Positions 1-8,971 of a DNA stretch of 64,000 nucleotides are shown piece after piece. A model generated the notes under the pieces. That model did not search any database. It was not told where the DNA came from and was given only the letters and a program-made list of their open reading frames with translations. The stretch spans positions 27,259,001 to 27,323,000 of the forward strand of contig JAJNNQ010000024.1 in assembly GCA_027886175.1 (NCBI GenBank), in the 5' to 3' direction. The translations under genes were made by a program, and so were the position numbers. This DNA comes from Phylloscopus collybita (Eukaryota; Chordata; Aves; Passeriformes; Phylloscopidae). Every line of letters starts with the position of its first letter. Positions within the stretch are counted from its first letter, which is position 1.

Positions 1-1241
1 ATATTTAAAGTGGAGATATTTAAAAATGTATATTTAAAAATTAGGCACGTGTTTAAGTATCTTGCCAAACTGGGATTTTAAAAAAAACTCCTGTAGCTTG
101 TTCATAGGAGAGAGAGCCTTGAAGGCCTGAGAATGTGGAAAATCACCGTGAAACTTCCCTGTCTCTAAACAAGAGTGATTAAAGCGAAGTCTCTCAAAGC
201 AGTCAGATTGAAACTAGTTTATATGGACATATTCAAAGATATTAGACTTCCATATCTTAAACTTCATTAATCCTAAACTACTTTGGATTTAAAATTATTA
301 AAAACAAGCAAACAGAAAGGAAACAAAAAAAGGGGGGCTCTTTTTCATTTCAATTGGAAAGAAAGGAAACCCCAAATTTGTCTTCTGCTCTGGCAAATGT
401 CAGGTCAGTAATTGAATGTTTCAGATTATGAGTTGAGCTGTCTAAAAGAAGTTGTAAAAGGACAATTTTCCACTGGGAAAAGAGGAGTTTTCATTAAAAT
501 CAAAATAGGTTGTAAGACTATCAACTTTGATGACATTTTCAGTGAGTGAAGACAAAATGAATTGCTTTGACTTCCCCATTTAATTATAGTAATATTGGCA
601 CACTTCAGTTCAATAAGGTAAGAACACTTTATTTCAATCCATTTAAACTTTTGCCATATATTTAGATATTACATAAATTCTGACTTTGCATAATTTTATG
701 CAGTTCCAGTGCAGTGAATACACACATGCATACTTAATATGCTATGGCCTCTCAACATCATGTGAACAATCTCTTTTCCCAGTGGAAATTTACCCTGATT
801 TTTGGTCCTTCATTACAAGGCCTGATCTCTCACTATGATGTGAAACGAAACAGAGAGGGTATGTTATGACTTCCCTGGAATAAATGTCCAGCTTTTTACC
901 TGCTTTAGATACAAACAGCTCCATCACAGCCTTCTCATGGGAATGCCCAGAGTGCTGCAGCTGTAGATGTTTCCATGTAAAGTTTGGTCGCTGTGTGGCT
1001 CAAGGTGAGAGTGTCAGGCACGGAGACTTCCACACAAAAGCCACAGCAATGCATCTATTTAAGCACTTTGCAGTCCTTTCCCAGAAGGAGAGTCACTCCA
1101 TGCTCCCTGCCCTCTGGAAGTGCAATCTTTCCAACCTGCCTACACCAATACCCAAAGCTCTGGCACAAGTGTCGCTGACTATAGATCAGTTCTTGACACT
1201 CCAGTCACTGGGCTAGTCATTCCCATGTTGTATGTTGGAAG
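1..1241. other. AT-rich flank without a recognisable gene
   Basis: This is the sequence before the provirus. It is AT-rich, most strongly in the first 700 bases, with short A and T runs. Open frames here are short and resemble no family I know. I see no repeat family, RNA gene or splice-flanked exon that I can support. The last five bases before the LTR belong to the target duplication of the provirus. Confidence 0.6.
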
Positions 1242-1246
1242 CAGGA
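1242..1246. repeat. Target-site duplication, left copy (CAGGA)
   Basis: CAGGA lies directly before the TG of the 5' LTR and is repeated exactly after the CA of the 3' LTR. The 5-bp length is what class III and gamma-type integrases usually leave in some lineages, while beta-type elements usually leave 6 bp. Matching copies show that the two LTRs come from one integration event. Confidence 0.92.
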
Positions 1247-1913
1247 TGTCTTGGGTTGTGGAGCTGGGTTTTGTGTATTCTATTTACATCTGTTTTGGGG
1301 CCTGATGACCCACCTTGATAGGCCATTGTTACCTTCCCCAGCCTGTGCGGTGCATTTGCATTTCTATACATCTCATGCCCTGGCGGTGGGGGGTGGGGGG
1401 GAGGGGAGGTGGCCGGGTGGGGTCGGCGCTGCTCTGTTGCAGGAGCGGGGTGCGCGGCGCTTCCTTCGCGGCGGTGTGGGAAGAGCTTCTTTGTCTCCTG
1501 TGCTGGCCATCCTGTCTCCCTCCTGGCCGTCCCTGAACCGGTTTCTTCGCAGAATCATCTCTGCTCCGACAGGATCACGTCTGCCACTCCAGAAGTGTTT
1601 GGACTGTTTACGTTTGGACTGTTATCAACATCCTGAATCACAGGGTCAGACTGAAACTCTGACTTTGTCAGGGTTTTCTTCTAAAATTATTGTTTATTTG
1701 TTTATTTGTTTGTTTGGTTGGGTGGTTTTGTTTCCTATCATATTTGTATTGTTAAACCTCCTAGTAAAGAACTGTTATTCCTATTCCCAACATCTTCGCC
1801 TGAGAGCCCTTGATTGCAAAATTATAATTCGTCGGGGTGCGAGGGGTTGGTATTCTCCATCCTAGGGGAACCTCAGTTTCCCTGGCAGATACCTGTCTTT
1901 CCAAACCAAGACA
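1247..1913 (+). repeat. 5' LTR of the ERV-L-like provirus
   Basis: The LTR runs from TGTCTTGGG to AAGACA, 667 bp. It contains an octamer motif ATTTGCAT (1354-1361) followed by a TATA-like TATACA (1365-1370), a G-rich block with four closely spaced G runs (1388-1406), a GC-rich centre, a T-rich stretch with TTTA/TTTG repeats (about 1690-1725) and AGTAAA (1763-1768) as a variant polyadenylation signal. The promoter and polyadenylation roles are inferred from position and motif. A 204-codon open frame crosses the LTR, but it is present in both LTR copies and looks incidental. Confidence 0.93.
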
Positions 1914-1918
1914 GATTT

Positions 1919-1937
1919 TGGCGCCCAAGGGTGGGGC
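1919..1937 (+). promoter_or_regulatory. Primer binding site, tRNA-Lys-like
   Basis: The sequence begins TGGCGCCCAA and ends TGGGGC, five bases after the LTR. TGGCGCCCAA plus TGGGGC is the pattern of sites complementary to the 3' end of tRNA-Lys1,2, with a small difference in the middle (GGG where CG is expected). A Lys site is common in beta-type elements, while ERV-L elements were named for Leu. This combination with a class III pol is therefore notable. The assignment rests on my knowledge of the site, not on a search. Confidence 0.75.
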
Positions 1938-1946
1938 ACGAGGGCA

Positions 1947-2840
1947 TTGAGAGAGAGGAATAACAGTTCTTGGGTATTAGATAAAAGCCCACTGGCCAGA
2001 ATAATGTGGTCTAGCTTTCCCTGGTTTGGGTGGCACGTGGTGGTGGCTGTATTTCTGCCATTTGCTACTCCTTATGTTAATATGGGTCCTATGACTAAGG
2101 CTACTGTGGCGGGCATTCAGTTTGTTTTGTGGATTAATAAGGTGAGAAATTCATGGATTTTTAACTTCCTCTGGAAAGCAAGCACATGGATTCATAGCTA
2201 TCATAGGCTAACTCTGTGCTTCTGGGGTTACTTTAACAATGGTACCTATTGTAAGGAAATGGCACCGGGGGAAATTTTCTCCCAGCCCTTCACACAGTTT
2301 TTTGGGTCCACCCCACCAGTTTTTGAAGGGTTGAAATCTCTGAGTGCTAATGATATCATACAGTGGCTGGTGTTGCTGGTATGCCTGTTCTGTTTGGCAT
2401 TCAGAGATAAGGGGAAATTGGCCTGGGTAAGCACCTTAATAAGTACCCCAGAGAATAAGAATGCAGCCCAAGAGTCCGCTCCTGCCCCACAGCCTGCCTC
2501 AGAGATAAACCACCCGGTTTGGGTGGGGGCTCTGATTAAGGAGATGCAAGAAAAGATGAGCCAGATGCTGAGGGAGTACATCTCCCCAGCTAGTGGGAAA
2601 TCCTTCCCCTGCCCTGACAAAAGAGAGCCTGATGGTGCAGCAATGAAACCCACAGAGATTACAACTGCTCAGGTCCCAGCTGAACCACAGGGGCAGTCAC
2701 AGCCAGCGGCAGTTGCCCCTGTGGAAACAAAGAAATCTAAGGTGAAAACAGCAAACCCAGACAATAAGAAAGGAGGGCCCTCACAACCTGCAGGGGAATC
2801 ACATGTTCAGATCATCACCGAGTCCCGAAAGTCTCCGTAA
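1947..2840 (+). CDS. ORF1: 297-residue protein with two hydrophobic segments, upstream of gag
   Basis: The ATG lies only nine bases after the primer site, so there is almost no leader. The N-terminal third is rich in Trp and Phe, with a hydrophobic stretch at about residues 29-41. A stronger one (LVLLVCLFCLAF) lies at about residues 139-152. An amphipathic helix-like stretch follows at about 195-215, then a Pro/Gln/Lys-rich hydrophilic tail. I recognise no catalytic motif. The reading frame ends inside the open part of the gag frame (overlap 2746-2837), one frame off. Two readings are possible. It may be the N-terminal half of Gag, separated by a small indel; the summed length of about 600 codons would suit a class III Gag, and a membrane-directed N-terminus would suit budding into internal membranes. 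Or it may be a separate accessory ORF. I favour the first, with moderate certainty. Confidence 0.6.
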   Translation: MRERNNSSWVLDKSPLARIMWSSFPWFGWHVVVAVFLPFATPYVNMGPMTKATVAGIQFVLWINKVRNSWIFNFLWKASTWIHSYHRLTLCFWGYFNNGTYCKEMAPGEIFSQPFTQFFGSTPPVFEGLKSLSANDIIQWLVLLVCLFCLAFRDKGKLAWVSTLISTPENKNAAQESAPAPQPASEINHPVWVGALIKEMQEKMSQMLREYISPASGKSFPCPDKREPDGAAMKPTEITTAQVPAEPQGQSQPAAVAPVETKKSKVKTANPDNKKGGPSQPAGESHVQIITESRKSP

Positions 2841-3756
2841 CCTGCAAAAAGATATCGTACGGCGGGGGCGTGAGGCTTACACAGCCTGGCTACTTCGGGT
2901 TTGGGACCTCATGGGTACTGGTGTGCAATTGGACAGTGGTGAGGCAAGGAATTTGGGACCCTTGACCCAGGACTCAGGTATAAATCAGGTATTTGTAAGA
3001 GAGCCAGGACCCCTTTCCCTTTGGGAGCGGCTTTTAATGAGTGTGAGAGAGAGATTTATCCACAAAGAAAGAATGCAGGAGCACCACCATAGAATGCGCT
3101 GGAAAACTCTGGAGGAAGGGATCCAACAGCTGAGGGAAGTGGCGGTGCTGGAGGTACTTTTTGGGAGGAGTGGACAGCATGATAATGACCCTGACAAGGT
3201 TAAATGCACAGGGCAGATGTTGTGGAATCTGGCAAATCTAGGGCCATCTCAGTACACCACCTTTATTGCAACAATTAATGCTGAGGACAATCGAGAGACA
3301 GTGGGGTCTGTTGCCAATAAGCTTAGGAACTATGAAAGTATGATCAATGGCCCGATGCAGGCTCATATCTCTGCCGTGGTTAAAGAACTCAAAGAAGAGA
3401 TAAGGGGGGTGAGGGAGGAGATGAGGACAAACAGTTCCAATGTGGCACCAGTGCGAGTCACAGGCCCCAGAGTTAGAGCCCAACGACCCCCAGCTCGAGA
3501 GAGAGGGTACACCCCAAGAGCTGACCTGTGGTTTTATCTGCGTGACCATGGGGAAGACATGGGAATGTGGGATGGGAAACCCACTTCTGTCCTGGCAGCA
3601 CGGGTGCGTGAGCTCAAGGAGAGGAACAATCACCAAGGGGGATCTACGAAAATGAAAGTAGCCTCAGCCTCCTATAACCAAGCTGCCAATGCTGTGTTGA
3701 ATCCCCTTGAAGGAACCTCTAGTATGTATGCTCAGGGAGGGGATAACCAGTGCTAG
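2803..3756 (+). CDS. gag: Gag-like structural protein (C-terminal, capsid-containing part)
   Basis: The first ATG gives 317 codons; the frame is open from 2746. The protein is charged and helical, with patterns I associate with avian class III Gag: a leucine/arginine start with an LRNLQKDI core, a LWERLL core, a long helical central region, and a late block around WDGKPT. Gag forms the particle shell and packages the RNA. I see no CCHC zinc knuckle; a basic, Pro/Arg-rich stretch at about residues 220-240 might bind RNA instead. The ORF ends in TAG (3754-3756), and the same frame continues into protease without another stop until 5167. That is the layout expected if Gag-Pol were made by stop-codon readthrough. 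The missing N-terminus is probably ORF1. Confidence 0.8.
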   Translation: MFRSSPSPESLRNLQKDIVRRGREAYTAWLLRVWDLMGTGVQLDSGEARNLGPLTQDSGINQVFVREPGPLSLWERLLMSVRERFIHKERMQEHHHRMRWKTLEEGIQQLREVAVLEVLFGRSGQHDNDPDKVKCTGQMLWNLANLGPSQYTTFIATINAEDNRETVGSVANKLRNYESMINGPMQAHISAVVKELKEEIRGVREEMRTNSSNVAPVRVTGPRVRAQRPPARERGYTPRADLWFYLRDHGEDMGMWDGKPTSVLAARVRELKERNNHQGGSTKMKVASASYNQAANAVLNPLEGTSSMYAQGGDNQC

Positions 3757-3774
3757 AGGGGCCCTGCCTCTAGC
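3752..3774 (+). promoter_or_regulatory. Hairpin containing the gag UAG stop; candidate readthrough signal
   Basis: GCTAGAGG (3752-3759) pairs perfectly with CCTCTAGC (3767-3774) around a 7-base loop, GGCCCTG. The UAG at 3754-3756 is inside the 5' arm. The loop bases CCCT (3762-3765) could also pair with AGGG at 3787-3790, which would give a pseudoknot. Gammaretroviral readthrough uses a pseudoknot that starts several bases after the stop. Here the stem includes the stop, so the mechanism would have to differ, or the stem may be incidental. Confidence 0.5.
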
Positions 3775-5169
3775 CAGGTAGAGGAAAGGGATAATCGGAT
3801 CTATTGGACTGTGTGGATCCGATGGCCTGGCACATCTGACCCACAAAAATACACGGCTTTGGTTGACACTGGTGCCCAATGTACCCTGATGCCATCAGGG
3901 TATGTAGGAACAGAACCCATTTCTATTTCTGGGGTGACAGGAGGGTCCCAGCAGCTGACTGTAGTGGAAGCCGAAGTGAGTTTAACTGGGAATGGGTGGC
4001 AGAAACACCCCATTGTGACTGGCCCAGAGGCCCCGTGCATCCTCGGCATAGACTATCTCAGAAATGGATATTTCAAAGACCCAAAAGGATATCGTTGGGC
4101 TTTTGGAGTAGCTGCTGTAGAGACGGAAGAGATCAAACAACTGAATACCTTGCCTGGTCTCTCAGATGACCCTTCTGCTGTAGGACTGCTAAGAGTTGAA
4201 GAACAACAGGTACCAATTGCCACAGCAACAGTGCACCGTCGGCAATACCGCACTGACAGAGACTCTGTGACCCCAATCCATGAGATGATTCGTAAACTGG
4301 AGAGCCAAGGGGTGGTCAGTAAGGCTCATTCACCTTTTAACAGCCCCATCTGGCCTGTGCGTAAGCCCAGTGGGGAATGGAGACTGACTGTAGATTATCG
4401 TGGTCTGAATGAGGTCACGCCACCACTGAGCGCTGCTGTGCCAGACATGTTGGAGTTGCAGTATGAGCTGGAGTCCAAGGCAGCAAAGTGGTACGCGACC
4501 ATTGACATTGCCAATGCCTTCTTCTCCATTCCTGTGGCAGCAGAGTGCAGACCCCAGTTTGCTTTCACCTGGAGGGGTGTGCAGTACACCTGGAATCGGC
4601 TGCCCCAGGGGTGGAAGCACAGTCCCACCATCTGCCATGGACTGATCCAGGATGCACTGGAAAAGGGTGAGGCTCCGGACCATCTACAGTACATAGATGA
4701 CATCATTGTGTGGGGGAACACGGCAATGGAAGTCTTTGAGAAAGGAGAGAAGATCATCCAAATTCTCCTGGAAGCCGGTTTTGCCATCAAGAAGAGCAAA
4801 GTCAAGGGACCTGCCCAAGAGATCCAGTTCCTGGGAGTGAAGTGGCAAGATGGACGGCGTCAGATTCCCACTGAGGTCATCAATAAGATCACTGCCATGT
4901 CCCCACCAACCAACAAGAAGGAAACACAAGCTTTCCTAGGGGCCATTGGCTTTTGGAGGATGCACATCCCTGAGTACAGTCAGATTGTGAGCCCTCTCTA
5001 CCTGGTTACCTGCAAGAAGAACGATTTCCACTGGGGCCCTGAACAGCAACACGCCTTTGCCCAGATCAAGCAGGAAATCGCACATGCGGTAGCCCTTGGC
5101 CCAGTCAGGACGGGACCAGAGGTAAAGAATGTGCTCTATTCTGCAGCCGGGAGCCATGGTCTGTCCTGA
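3757..5169 (+). pseudogene. pol: Pol, first part: protease and reverse transcriptase, ended by an in-frame TGA
   Basis: The frame is open from the codon after the gag UAG; the first ATG is at 3811. Residues are numbered from that ATG. The aspartic protease has its catalytic DTGAQ at 19-23 and the second signature ILGID around 77-81, and it would cut the polyprotein. Reverse transcriptase follows from about residue 140. It has the first catalytic Asp in TIDIANAFF (Asp 232), LPQGWKHSP at 264-272, the TICH signature of class III elements just after, and the YIDD catalytic box at 294-297. The thumb and connection region follow. Translation stops at TGA 5167-5169, before RNase H. All motifs needed for protease and RT are visible, so this stop is the clear defect. 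One base change could account for it. Confidence 0.9.
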
Positions 5170-6945
5170 AGCCTGTGGCAGAAGGTGCCAGGTGAGACTC
5201 GAGGCCGGCCACTGGGATTCTGGAGCCGAAGCTACAGAGGGTCTGAAGCCAACTACACTCCCACAGAGAAGGAGATCTTGGCCGCCTACGAAGGAGTTCA
5301 AGCTGCCTCAGAGGTGATTGGCACTGAAGCACAACTCCTCCTGGCACCCCGACTACCGGTGCTGGGGTGGATGTTTAAAGGAAAGGTTCCCTCCACCCAC
5401 CATGCCACCGATGCTACATGGAGCAAATGGATCGCCCTCATCACTCAGCGCGCCCGTATTGGTAACCCGAATCGCCCTGGGATTTTGGAAGTAATCACCA
5501 ACTGGCCAGAAGCTGAGAACTTCAGTCTCACTGACGAAGAAGAACAAGAGCAAGTAACCCGGGCTGAAGAAGCTCCACCATACAACCAACTGCCAGCAGA
5601 AGAAACACGCTACGCTCTTTTCACTGATGGTTCCTGTCGCATCGTAGGGATGAACCGGAAGTGGAAAGCAGCCGTATGGAGCCCCACAAGACAAGTTGCA
5701 CACGCCACTGAAGGAGAAGGTGGGTCAAGCCAGCTTGCTGAACTCAAAGCTGTTCAATTGGCCCTGGACATTGCTGAAAGAGAGAAGTGGCCGAAGCTCT
5801 ACCTCTACACTGATTCGTGGATGGTGGCTAATGCTCTGTGGGGCTGGCTGGAAAGGTGGAAAAAAGCCAACTGGCAGCGTAGGGGAAAACCAATCTGGGC
5901 TGCTGATGAGTGGAAGGACATTGCCATCAGGGTAGGGAAACTACCTGTGAAAGTCCGTCATGTGGATGCCCATGTCCCCAAGAGTCGGGCTAATGAGGAG
6001 CACCGGAACAACGAGCAAGTAGATCAAGCTGCGAGGATAAAGGTATCCAAGGTAGACTTGGATTGGCAACACAAGGGAGAGTTGTTCCTAGCTCGGTGGG
6101 CCCATGATGCTTCAGGTCATCAGGGCAGAGATGCCACCTATAAGTGGGCACGAGACCGAGGGGTGGATCTAACCATGAACAGTATTTCACAGGTTATCCA
6201 CGACTGTGAGACGTGTGCTGCCATCAAGCAGGCCAAGCGGGTGAAGCCCCTCTGGTACGGTGGACGGTGGTCCAAGTACAAGTATGGGGAGGCCTGGCAG
6301 ATTGATTACATCACACTGCCCCAAACCCGCCAAGGCAAGCGCTACGTGCTGACCATGGTGGAAGCCACCACTGGGTGGCTGGAGACCTATCCTGTGCCTC
6401 ATGCCACCGCCCGGAACACCATCCTGGGCCTGGAAAAACAAGTCCTGTGGAGACATGGCACCCCTGAGAGAATTGAGTCGGACAACGGGACTCATTTCAA
6501 GAACAGCCTCATAAACACCTGGGCTAAGGAACACGGCATTGAATGGATATATCACATCCCTTATCATGCACCAGCTGCCGGGAAAGTTGAACGGTGCAAT
6601 GGACTGCTTAAGACCACCCTGAAAGCACTTGGCGGGGGGACCTTCAGAAATTGGGAAGTGAACTTAGCAAAGGCCACCTGGATGGTCAACACCCGAGGGT
6701 CTATTAATCGAGCTGGTCCTGCCCAGTCTACCCCTTTGCACACAGTGGATGGAGACAAAGTCCCTGTAGTACATATGAGAGGTATCTTAGGAAAGACTGT
6801 TTGGGTAAACCCCACCTTGGGCAAAGGTGAACCCACCCGTGGGATTGTTTTTGCTCAAGGACCTGGTAACACTTGGTGGGTGATGCAGAAAGATGGGAAA
6901 ACCAGTTGTGTACCACAGGAAAACCTAATCCTGAGTGAGAACTGA
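5170..6945 (+). pseudogene. pol: Pol, second part: RNase H and integrase, cut off from RT by a stop
   Basis: This continues the same frame after the TGA; the first internal ATG is at 5185 and residues are numbered from it. A connection-type block (SEANYTPTEKEIL) comes first. RNase H has Asp 148 (FTDGS), Glu 186, Asp 210 (YTDSW) and a late His/Asp pair near 261-263. Integrase has the HHCC zinc site (His 307, His 312, Cys 341, Cys 344) and the catalytic triad Asp 374, Asp 433, Glu 469, with 35 residues between the last two. A C-terminal DNA-binding-type domain ends around residue 586. The ORF stops at TGA 6943-6945, about 80 bp before the 3' LTR. No dUTPase follows, unlike in mammalian ERV-L. 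No ordinary start codon context is evident, so this part would not be made independently. Confidence 0.9.
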
Positions 6946-7007
6946 GTGTGAGGGTTCATTCTGTATAGTGGAGTTTATTAATTTAGGTATGATACAGATG
7001 GTAATAG
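6946..7007 (+). other. Short untranslated spacer between pol and the 3' purine tract
   Basis: About 60 bp, AT-rich, with no reading frame. This gap leaves no room for an envelope gene, which supports the env-less ERV-L assignment. Confidence 0.7.
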
Positions 7008-7021
7008 AATAAGGGGTGGAA
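7008..7021 (+). promoter_or_regulatory. Candidate polypurine tract before the 3' LTR
   Basis: AATAAGGGGTGGAA is mostly purine, with two T interruptions, and ends three bases before the TG of the LTR. This is the position where plus-strand DNA synthesis is primed. It is shorter and less pure than typical tracts, so the exact borders are uncertain. Confidence 0.5.
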
Positions 7022-7024
7022 CGT

Positions 7025-7691
7025 TGTCTTGGGTTGTGGAGCTGGGTTTTGTGTATTCTATTTACATCTGTTTTGCGGCCTGATGACCCACCTTGATAGG
7101 CCATTGTTACCTTCCCCAGCCTGTGCCGTGCATTTGCATTTCTATACATCTCATGCCCTGGCGGTGGGGGGTGGGGGGGAGGGGAGGTGGCCGGGTGGGG
7201 TCGGTGCTGCTCTGTTGCAGGAGCGGGGTGCGCGGCGCTTCCTTCGCGGCGGTGTGGGAAGAGCTTCTTCGTCTCCTGTGCTGGCCATCCTGTCTCCCTC
7301 CTGGCCGTCCCTGAACCGGTTTCTTCGCAGAATCATCTCTGCTCCAACAGGATCACGTCTGCCACTCCAGAAGTGTTTGGACTGTTTACGTTTGGACTGT
7401 TATCAACATCCTGAATCACAGGGTCAGATTGAAACTCTGACTTTGTCAGGGTTTTCTTCTAAAATTATTGTTTATTTGTTTATTTGTTTGTTTGGTTGGG
7501 TGGTTTTGTTTCCTATCATATTTGTATTGTTAAACCTCCTAGTAAAGAACTGTTATTCCTATTCCCAACATCTTCGCCTGAGAGCCCTTGATTGCAAAAT
7601 TATAATTCGTCGGGGTGCGAGGGGTTGGTATTCTCCATCCTAGGGGAACCTCAGTTTCCCTGGCAGATACCTGTCTTTCCAAACCAAGACA
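7025..7691 (+). repeat. 3' LTR of the ERV-L-like provirus
   Basis: The LTR is 667 bp, the same length as the 5' copy, with no indel that I can find. By eye six substitutions separate them: two G/C changes in the first 110 bp, then C/T, T/C, G/A and C/T. The last 240 bp or so are identical. The octamer, G-rich block and AGTAAA recur at an offset of 5,778 bp. Low divergence is the best dating evidence for this insertion. Confidence 0.93.
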
Positions 7692-7696
7692 CAGGA
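7692..7696. repeat. Target-site duplication, right copy (CAGGA)
   Basis: This is an exact match to the five bases before the 5' LTR. It places the proviral end at the CA of 7690-7691 and shows that the flanks have not been rearranged since insertion. Confidence 0.92.
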
Positions 7697-8970
7697 CCAC
7701 CAGATGAAATGTACACAGCCAGATTAATACAGATCTACTGTCCATCTGCTATGTGTCCTTTTGGCATGTGCCAGCACAGGGTGCAAAGAGAAACACATCC
7801 CAGAGCTGAGAGGCTCTCCCTGCTCATCCTGTACCCAGAGCTGGAGCATCTGCAGCTCTAACCATCCAAGCCAAGATCACTGAGCCTGATTTTTCCCAAC
7901 TGCTATGCACTTTCCCCTCCAGCCAGTGCCAGCCCCCTGGCACTCTGGCTGTGTACACAGCATCGTGCTGAAAAACTCAAATGCAGAAAGTTGTGCTACT
8001 AGCTCTAAAATATGCCAGGAAGGAGTGCAGAGTCTCCGTTTTGCAGTGAGGAAAACCAAGATGGAGTGAGGCTATAACTCACCAAATGCCATGGAGCAGG
8101 TCAATGGCGAGACAGAACAGGACTTTAGAACCTGATTCATGGGCCTTGCTCTGCCTATTAATCACTCTCCCCACCACTGTACAAGTATTAGTATTGATTT
8201 CAAATTAACACACATACACATCTTATCAAGGAGAAAAAGAGAGTAACCAAGAAAGTTCACCATGTTCAGCTCCATTGGAGGCCAACATGATTCTAAGAGC
8301 AAACATTTTCTGCAAGCAGCCCTGGCCCAAAGCATTCAAGGCTGGGAGGAACAAAGAAGATACCCTCAAGGAACTATCAAATGCTTATAAAATGTTCCTA
8401 ACCTCCTGAGCAGCTTTTCAGAAAACACAGAGTGCAATCATAACATGCTTGAAATGCAGAAAGGAGACTGCAAATGCAGATGCTGCTGTTGCTGTACCTG
8501 AGAATGCACCTCCTTCCTTACCACCTTATTTTCTGATGCCAAGATCGGAGAGTTAACCCTGGATGACCAAGCCTCACAGTGCCATCTGATTTTATGCTTG
8601 CCCTCTCTTCTTGCCTTCCCATGATGTCCTGAATTCCCTTTTACAACAGCTGCTAACTTTTGCAAACATAAAACTGCTACAAGCTTCCCTTGTCTTTTAG
8701 AATAAAAGTCTCAGGAAAACATTTTGCAAATTTTCCCTCTGTAACAGATGCAAGAAGTTGCTTATGCCCAAGCAGCAAAGTACACAACTGCTCTGAACTA
8801 ACATTTTTTTTCTGCACAGCTGGCTCAGTTTTTTACACAGATGTTGTTTCTCCTGCCAAGTCTAAGAGCACACAGAGCAGCATTAATATGAAAGAGCCCG
8901 ATTGGACACTGGTTTAACAACAAGTTGAAAATTCCCCAAGCACAGCCTGTATGTTGGGTTTTCCCTTTCC
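7697..8970. other. Non-coding flank after the provirus
   Basis: Unique-looking sequence of mixed composition. Open frames are all under 100 codons and resemble nothing I know. I see no repeat family or RNA gene. Confidence 0.55.
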
Positions 8971-8971
8971 T

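Larger units (their letters stand above)
1247..7691 (+). mobile_element. Class III (ERV-L-like) endogenous retrovirus, env-less, 6,445 bp
   Basis: This is a complete proviral structure: 667-bp LTR, tRNA-type primer site, internal ORFs, weak purine tract, 667-bp LTR. CAGGA flanks it on both sides as a 5-bp target duplication. The order is hydrophobic ORF1, gag, protease, reverse transcriptase, RNase H, integrase. Pol ends about 80 bp before the 3' LTR, so there is no room for env, and no dUTPase follows integrase. The RT motif around TICH, the env-less layout and the 5-bp duplication fit class III elements; the Lys-type primer site is less typical for that class. The LTRs differ at six positions by eye, about 0.9 %, so insertion was probably within the last few million years (rate-dependent inference). 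A TGA inside pol and a frame break before gag make it defective as it stands. Confidence 0.93.

Noticed and set aside
1251..1865. 204-codon open frame across the 5' LTR (and its twin at 7029-7643)
   Set aside because: It lies wholly in the LTR, differs between the copies by three amino-acid changes with no sign of selection, and has no domain. It is a by-product of GC-rich sequence.
2803..3756. CCHC zinc knuckle in Gag
   Set aside because: Too few cysteines with the required spacing; only a basic Pro/Arg stretch is present.
6946..7024. Search for env or dUTPase after integrase
   Set aside because: Only about 80 bases remain before the 3' LTR, with no open frame.
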